Below, piece after piece: positions 56,865-64,000 of a stretch of 64,000 nt of DNA; within the stretch, counting starts at the first letter, position 1; every line of letters begins with the position of its first letter. The translations under genes were made by a program, and so were the position numbers. Under the pieces are notes generated by a model. It did not search any database and was not told the DNA's origin. It saw only the letters and a program-made list of their open reading frames with translations. The stretch covers positions 191,871,909 to 191,935,908 of the forward strand of contig CM023448.1 in assembly GCA_013339765.2 (NCBI GenBank), read 5' to 3'. Source of the stretch: Haemaphysalis longicornis (taxonomy: Eukaryota; Arthropoda; Arachnida; Ixodida; Ixodidae).

Positions 56865-57330
56865 ATGAACACCCTACTGTAATCGCATTAAATCAGGAAA
56901 GCCCCTCGATTCATGTATTTAAAAAAAAGATTCATGCCTACCTTTTACAAATCCAAAACTAAATTCCCACTCTTAATTCCTCCTCCCATCCCATGCAACT
57001 CAAGCGTACTGTACTTGTTCCTTCTTACTTATACGATAACTGTCTATGAGATATTCATTCAATTTTTTACATACCAATCTTCAATGTTCTTATGTTCAGT
57101 GCCGAATGGCATAACATTTGTATTTCTCAATTGCGATGTATCTTTTCTGTTTCTTCTTCTTTTTTTCTTCCTTACCCAATGAATGTTCATGTATGACTGG
57201 CGATTTAGGCGTGTGTAATCGGGTGAATCGGCGCTTTGTCAGCCCTTCTGTGCCTTTACGCCGGTCCCCCCAGGCAACTTGTATCCTTTCTTGTTGTCTG
57301 AAATAAATTTCTATTCTATTCTATATCCTA
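56865..57330 (+). other. LINE 3' UTR
   Basis: AT-rich, pyrimidine-rich sequence with AATAAA at 57302 and the tail TTCTATTCTATTCTATA. A remnant of the last codons (SIHVFKKRIH) is visible just after 56905. Confidence 0.6.
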
Positions 57331-57472
57331 TATAAAGCGTGCCAGCCAGGCGTGGGGTTGCCCTCACGAAAGCAAGTCTCTTTGCTGAAACGTTGGCAAC
57401 AATCGTGGTCCCTACCTTGTTCGAAGTTGTCTTGTCTTTTTTTCTCTACCATCTTCGAGTTATTTAGCTCTC

Positions 57473-58831
<1,359 letters not shown>

Positions 58832-58834
58832 TGA

Positions 58835-58917
<83 letters not shown>

Positions 58918-58942
58918 CGTCCGTCCGTCCGTCCGTCCGTCC

Positions 58943-59020
<78 letters not shown>
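58832..59020 (+). repeat. (TGTC)n tetranucleotide array with (CCGT)n core
   Basis: About 47 units: TGTC repeats, then eight or so CCGT units at 58913-58943, then TGTC again. Both strands are open in all phases, producing false ORFs (SVCLSVCL and DRQTDRQT). Confidence 0.98.
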
Positions 59021-59021
<1 letters not shown>

Positions 59022-59120
59022 CATCCACCAGCAGTTCGTCCGTCAAGTAAATCCAGTGTTAGCGGTGTAGTCTGCCTGCCTGTTTTCTCACCCTCTCGGG
59101 CTGGAAATTTCTGTCTGCAG

Positions 59121-59175
59121 GCTAAGCGGAGTGGAGTGCGTGGGGAAATCCTATTTGATATGACGTTCTTCCTCG
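59121..59175 (+). CDS. Candidate exon 1 of a second secreted peptide
   Basis: Bounded by a strong acceptor (TTTCTGTCTGCAG) and donor (GTAAGT). An ATG at 59160 starts MTFFL and the exon ends in phase 1. It joins in frame to the candidate exon at 61128, giving a hydrophobic start (MTFFLAFTLQMAAA) like a signal peptide split by a phase-1 intron, as in the gene at 17347. No promoter or family is recognised; short splice-bounded frames arise by chance. Confidence 0.25.
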
Positions 59176-59359
59176 GTAAGTAAAGGAGCCCGAATTCCCG
59201 AAATAGTTGCTTTTATAAGCTCAGTGTGTTAGTACGTACCCAGTTTTTGAAAAAGGATGTTACTTTTCCCGCCTATTACGGTAGCAGATATTTAAGTAGC
59301 GTATTGAAAGATAATGTACTTTTCTGTTATATAAATTTCTAGCATGTGAGCAGTAACAA

Positions 59360-60930
59360 AATTGGCGGCGTATCTGCTCCTTTCGTCGCAAATGTCGACA
59401 AAAGACGATAGTCTTTGTCGACGTTTGTCAAGTAAATGCCTCTCTTCACTTCCCCGCTCACCTCTCATGTTGGCCCTCTTGCGCCGCGCTCCTCCCAAGG
59501 TAAACATGCTAAAGGTTTGCTCAAGCCAATTTAAATTTACCGCGTTCCACTGCTCCAGGCCGGGTGCCTCGATGCCAGCGCTGCCGTACGGTGGAGACGC
59601 GCATGAATCGAGGCACCCTACTTCAACGTTTATAGAACCGCGTTGCCCTAGTCCACGTGGGTTCCAAGCAGAACGGGGAACCTATCTAGTGGAACGTTTT
59701 GTAACTGTTGACTCTTGAATTCTTAAAATGCCGCCAAAAGCTATAGTATAGTGGCGCGGGCGACAGCAGGCGACTGCGGAGTGATTTTTTTTTCTGCAGT
59801 GGATAAAGTATTTCTTTTCGCAAAAATCGAGCATCAATGATTTTTTTTATAAAGGAACACTGTAAATATTCCTTGTGTATTAACTTTATCTCTTATATTT
59901 GGGTAATCTTGTTATTGTTCAAGAATGTTGACAAGTATGAACGTATAAACCGGACTTAGACGTTTAGATTTTGGTGTGAATATATAAGACTATTGCGTAA
60001 ACATAGTTTCACTTTGGCCGGTTGGCTGAATCGAGTCACAGACAGACAGACAGACAGACAGACCAAAATTTCTGGGTTTAAGTAGCCCAAGAAACGCTAT
60101 CGTCTTTAAAAAAGCTAGAACAATGTTAAGCATATTTTTAATGATATACACAGTTTCACATTGCGTGTACAGTGCGGAATCCTGCAGCTTTTAAAGACGA
60201 TAGTCTTCCGTGGGCTACTTAAACCTAGAATTTTTGGTCTGTCTGTATGCCTGTCTGTGACTCGACTCAGCCACCCGGCCAAAGTGAAACTAAATCTGCG
60301 CAATAGTCTTTTATACTGACAGCGAAATCTGAACGTCCAAGTCCGGTTATAATGTTCATACTTGTCAACATTGCTGAACAAGAACAAGTCATTACGCCAT
60401 TATCAGACGGAAAATCAATCAATGAGTGATATTCACAGTGTTTCTTTATAAAAAAATTCATGGATGCTTGATTTTTGCGAAATGAAACACTACATCAAGT
60501 GTAGAAAAAAAGATTTAACTCCGTCGCCTGCTGTCGCCGCGCCACTATAGCTTCTGGCGGCATTATAAGAAATCAAGCGGCAACAGTTCCGAAAGGTTCC
60601 ACTAGATAGGTTTCACTGTCTCCTTGGAACGCACGTGGAGTAGGACAACGTGGTTCTATAAGCGTTGAAGTTTGGCGCTCCAAATCACGCGCGTCTCCGG
60701 CGTACGGTAGTGCTGGCATCGAGGCACCCGTCTGGAGCAGTGGAACGCGGTAAATCTAAATTAACTTGAGCAAACCTTTGGCTTGCTTACCTTGGTAAGA
60801 GCGGGACGGAAGCGGAGCAGCAGGAGAGGTGAGCGGGAAAGCGAAGGGAGGAATTTAGTTGGGAAATGTCGACAAAGACTATCGTCTTTTGACGGCATTT
60901 GCAATGAAAGGAACAGATACACGGCCAATT
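59360..60930. mobile_element. Foldback element with ~745-bp arms
   Basis: Left arm 59360-60117 and right arm 60186-60930 are diverged reverse complements around a 68-bp spacer. Each arm carries a near-palindrome at its outer part (AAAAGACGATAGTCTTT, 59399 and 60874) and another at its inner end (60100 and 60193), plus a GACA tetranucleotide patch (60040-60061). No coding capacity. Related single arms lie at 30805-31455, 48955-49025 and 49790-50190. Confidence 0.8.
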
Positions 60931-61127
60931 TTTTTTTTCGCAAGCAACGTGCCTGGCGCAGAAATGTATTTTCTCCCATACAACAACTGTCACCCCATTT
61001 TACGCGAAAGCTGTCACTCGAAAACATAGCGATGCCATTCTTAAAAGCATGACTATATCAAAGTGTGAGCGCGTATGCTTGAGGAGATATTTCTGACGAC
61101 TTCATAAACGATCCTTTGGCGTTGCAG

Positions 61128-61180
61128 CCTTTACCCTTCAGATGGCAGCTGCCCCAGCCCTTCGTCAGTACATAAACACC
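61128..61180 (+). CDS. Candidate exon 2 of a second secreted peptide
   Basis: Acceptor GTTGCAG and donor GTAAGT frame 53 bases that, entered in phase 1, read AFTLQMAAAPALRQYINT and leave in phase 0. A following in-frame end after acceptor CCCGCTCTCAG (61558), reading VPHKERGAFK then TAA, is possible. Low confidence. Confidence 0.25.
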
Positions 61181-62447
61181 GTAAGTTCACCCAGCGTTTG
61201 TGCCAAACCGGTTTTTGCACCTTTCGTCAGAATTTTCTTTTTTTTCGTGTTGTATGTTCTCGAATCTTGCAAATAATAGCAAAGTGTTATGTCGATTTCG
61301 GAAAAAAAAAACTAAATGTTTGAGCCCCATATTCGTTGCCTAAATTAATTCCGTTGCTGTATTCTGACCATTACTCGAATGATTATGAACATGTTGTTGT
61401 CTGCAGTTTTGTTTCTGAATGGATAACGCAAACTTCCATGAGTATGGGGGATAGGTAAACCAAAGTCCTCGTTGTTACGCAACAACACGGCTCACGGCTC
61501 CGTTTGGACGCCCTCGTGATCATCGCAGATGTTTACAAACCTGGTTTCCCGCTCTCAGGTTCCACACAAAGAAAGAGGGGCTTTCAAGTAAACCCCACGT
61601 ACAGCCCGAAAATTTGAGTAGCACGCGCGACCGAACGTGCTTCACTTAGTCCAAGTGAAATGTTTTAACGTGCTAGTTATTTCAGTTTGAGCTAGTGTTA
61701 TTTCACCAATAACCGGAGTCGCTGTTAGTGGTTGGAAGACGTGGGGAAAGTGGACAGAAGGACAGAGTGATACGAGGAAAGAAAAGGTTGAGAGAAGAGA
61801 AGGTGGAGAATAAAAGGAAGGGGGGAGGAGAGTAGAGGTTGGCCGAAGTGAACTTACATCTGTCCCATAACGGGAATAGCACCGCTATAGCAGACCATGA
61901 CGCTTCAGTCGGAATGGTACGTCTGTAAATGCCTTATTGGGTTAACAATAGATGGCGCACACTGGCAAACATTTTTGCAGCCGGTCCGCAGAGAGAGAGA
62001 GAGCCACAGGGCAACAGAGAGCCACAGGAACCCATGCGGTGCTGTGGCGCTGTCACTGGTAAGAATGTAACTGTCTAATGGGTGGAAAATGTGAACGCTG
62101 CCGATGGAGCCACGCAGGGACGTGGCTTTCAGTTGTTCACAGGATTGATACGTGCTTGGGATGAAATTGAAGCAGAAATCGCGAACGCAAAATGTGAGTT
62201 CCACTCATTCAGCGACGGCGTGGCAAATCCTTAAGGGATTCTAATGGGGTGTTAATTACTTGCACGCTGAAGTGTTAACGGATACTGTGCAAACAAAGTG
62301 ATGAGGAAGAGGGATGAGCATAAAAAAGCAAAAAGAAGGGAATCTCCGTGGAGAGAAGGCACATGCCTCCATATTCGAAATGTTTCGGCTGGTGAGTCAA
62401 GTCGAAAGAGATGCTTATGTATCAAATTGCTATAAAATTAAATGGTA
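61181..62447. other. Intergenic
   Basis: A purine-rich stretch at 61735-61850 and a GAGAGA/GCCACAGG duplication at 61990-62030. No gene supported beyond the possible terminal exon near 61559. Confidence 0.35.
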
Positions 62448-63110
62448 TTAATAGGGCCACGAAGTAAAAAACGCCAGTATGGTTCATTCGAAAGATTGCC
62501 TCGTAGAATAAAACTGACACCACGTTTAACGAAACCTTCACTCAAATAAGCTATATAATTAGAAAAAAGAGAATGACCATGCGGCCCACTAGCTCATTTA
62601 CCGCGCTAGAACATACGACGAATTATGGGCAGCTATGCGATTGGCTGAAACCGGCAAAAGGAAATGCAAGTTAGGCAGCGCTTATAAGCTTGCAGAAAGA
62701 GGTATCTGCGGTTAAATTTAATGTCTATTATTTTTATAGCAGTAACAATGGTGAGGTACACAACGGAAGTTACGAACGAACACGTAAACGTACAAGTAAG
62801 AGTGCGTACTGCGCGCACTATGCTTATTATAGCTGCACAGCAGTCGGGCGCATTGAGGTTTTTTCAAACGACGCTGACCAGTTAGCATAAACGACTCTGT
62901 CTTACGTGGCCGAGTTTGTCGAGCATGCCCAATGTTTCACGAAACGATTACTATCAGCATTAACAAAAATAAGCCAGGTGCAAATCTTGCCAAAAACAAA
63001 GCGAGTGCGGACAGCAGGCCTGGGCGATATCGCGGCGCCATCTAGAGGAAAACGGTAAACGAAGCAACGAAAAACGCTTCATCCTCCACTACAGCCCTAG
63101 TTACCATACT
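62448..63110 (+). mobile_element. 5' portion of a P-like element
   Basis: Begins TTAATAGGGCCACGAAG, a mutated version of the 52120 terminus, followed by GGTTCATTCGAAAGATTGCC, CTCAAATAAGCTATATAATT and GACCATGCGGCCCACTAGCTC, which parallel 52150-52290. Its later part (62890-63060) matches 35936-36090. No THAP frame or right terminus found, so it is truncated. Confidence 0.7.
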
Positions 63111-64000
63111 TAACCATGGCCAGGCTGCGCTATTTCGTTTCGTGTACTTTGCAATAGAGCCGTTGCCGGCCGGGCCTCTGACGTCTAGGACGTCGACGCC
63201 GCACTGCCGACACATCCGCTATACGCCGTGTAGTAGCAGTTGCAGCAACAGAGCTGTCCCAAATATAGTTTGTAATTTACCTGTGAAACTTTTAAACTTC
63301 TCCACAGCGACGTACGCGCCTTCGAGATAATTTTGTTGGGTGCCGAAAAATTTCGCAATCCACGCCGGTATCAAATGTGCAGTCATGATCTAGCAATCCG
63401 AAATGGCGTGTGCCGTGCACCATCCGTGGTACCGTGAAGTGTGCCAGCTGTGCAACCACATAACCACTCGCTAGATTAAGTGGGTGGTGTTGACTTTGAA
63501 ACAAGTGGACTTGGTGCTTCAGAAGGCGTTGTTACCATTGTTGAAGGTGAAGGACAGTGCAAGATCCCCAGGCAAACTTTCCAAGCTCGCGCCTGTACAC
63601 GTCGTTGTCAGGGCATTTTCTACGGGACGTGAAGTTTTCCAATTTCGGAAGCAGAGCAGTTTGAGCTTCTAGTTCCACCGTGAAGCGTTGCCAGAAAATT
63701 TAGCCCACCTTAGCGCACGTGAGCGTGCACGTCGTGAGGAGCACCCGGCGTCATCCAGGATTGCGCGTGGACTTGCGCCACGTGAGGCACTCGCAAAAAA
63801 TACAAACAAAAAACACCGAGCGCGCGGGGGGTGTGAGCCTCGTGAGGAGCGCCCGGCGTCAGCCAGCTCATCCTTCGAGAACACTTTGCCCAGTGTTCGT
63901 GGCGCAATTTCTCGCGTGCTGTTCCCCTGGCCAGTTCACGTTCATTCGAGCCTGAAGTGGGGAGCACAGCAAAGCTCGCGCTACAGACGCCGAGCTCGCG
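63111..64000. other. Intergenic with a local duplication
   Basis: A 28-base segment (CGTGAGGAGCACCCGGCGTC at 63733, CGTGAGGAGCGCCCGGCGTC at 63840) is repeated 107 bases apart, giving the matching minus-strand peptides TPGAPHDVH and TPGAPHEAH. No gene recognised before the window edge. Confidence 0.45.

Larger units (their letters stand above)
51721..57330 (+). mobile_element. CR1/L2-like LINE, 5'-truncated and interrupted twice
   Basis: Order: ORF1 C-terminus (51721-52011), a 1.68 kb P-like insertion (52120-53797), ORF2 endonuclease (about 53825-54400), reverse transcriptase (54670-56000), a 464-bp insertion (56007-56470), ORF2 C-terminus (56471-56864) and a 3' UTR ending AATAAATTTCTATTCTATTCTA near 57325, a short-repeat tail typical of CR1/L2 elements. 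Frameshifts and stops make it inactive. Without the insertions it is about 3.4 kb. Confidence 0.8.

Overview
The window is eukaryotic, repeat-dense and gene-poor. It suggests a chelicerate, most likely a hard (ixodid) tick. The grounds are: a CR1/L2-like LINE with separate ORF1 and ORF2; P-superfamily elements carrying THAP domains; tRNA-derived SINEs, one of which resembles the abundant tick SINE as I remember it; RNase H-bearing LINE tails; hAT-type elements; very long TA microsatellites; and a small secreted gene with kilobase-scale introns. No species can be fixed from sequence alone, and nothing bacterial or viral was recognised.

Layout. Positions 1-1260 hold a candidate first exon of a small secreted peptide on the minus strand, with a TATA box. 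Positions 2497-9887 form a large inverted structure: two ~1.6 kb hAT-like non-autonomous elements in opposite orientation flank a cluster of tRNA-headed repeats, TA tracts and a foldback with a 96-bp perfect palindrome at its centre. Positions 10-17 kb are mostly featureless. The best-supported host gene lies at 17347-28625: four exons encode a 112-residue secreted, cationic, proline/arginine-then-glycine-rich peptide that looks like an antimicrobial peptide. Its promoter has a kappaB-type motif, two GATA motifs, a TATA box and an initiator in order. Its introns hold a decayed LINE tail, SINE-like pieces and a TA microsatellite.

From 28.7 to 64 kb the window is mainly transposon debris. It contains a ~3.3 kb THAP-bearing element (36326-39642); a SINE split by a small inverted-repeat insertion (about 40560-41000); two diverging LINE RNase H tails (42150-43750); a 156-bp hAT MITE with a perfect 8-bp target duplication (46728-46883); mirrored 'CCGAAATGTCC' minisatellites (46919-47765); and a CR1-like LINE (51721-57330) interrupted by a 1.68 kb P-like element and by a 464-bp insertion with a 5-bp duplication. 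A 1.57 kb foldback (59360-60930) carries a repeated near-palindrome, AAAGACGATAGTCTTT, at both ends of each arm. Two weakly supported candidate exons (59121, 61128) flank and overlap this last region.

The transposons record successive insertions. The LINE landed first, then the P-like element and the LTR-like piece landed inside it. The putative antimicrobial-peptide gene is the only multi-exon gene for which frame, splice sites, signal peptide, promoter and polyadenylation signal all agree.
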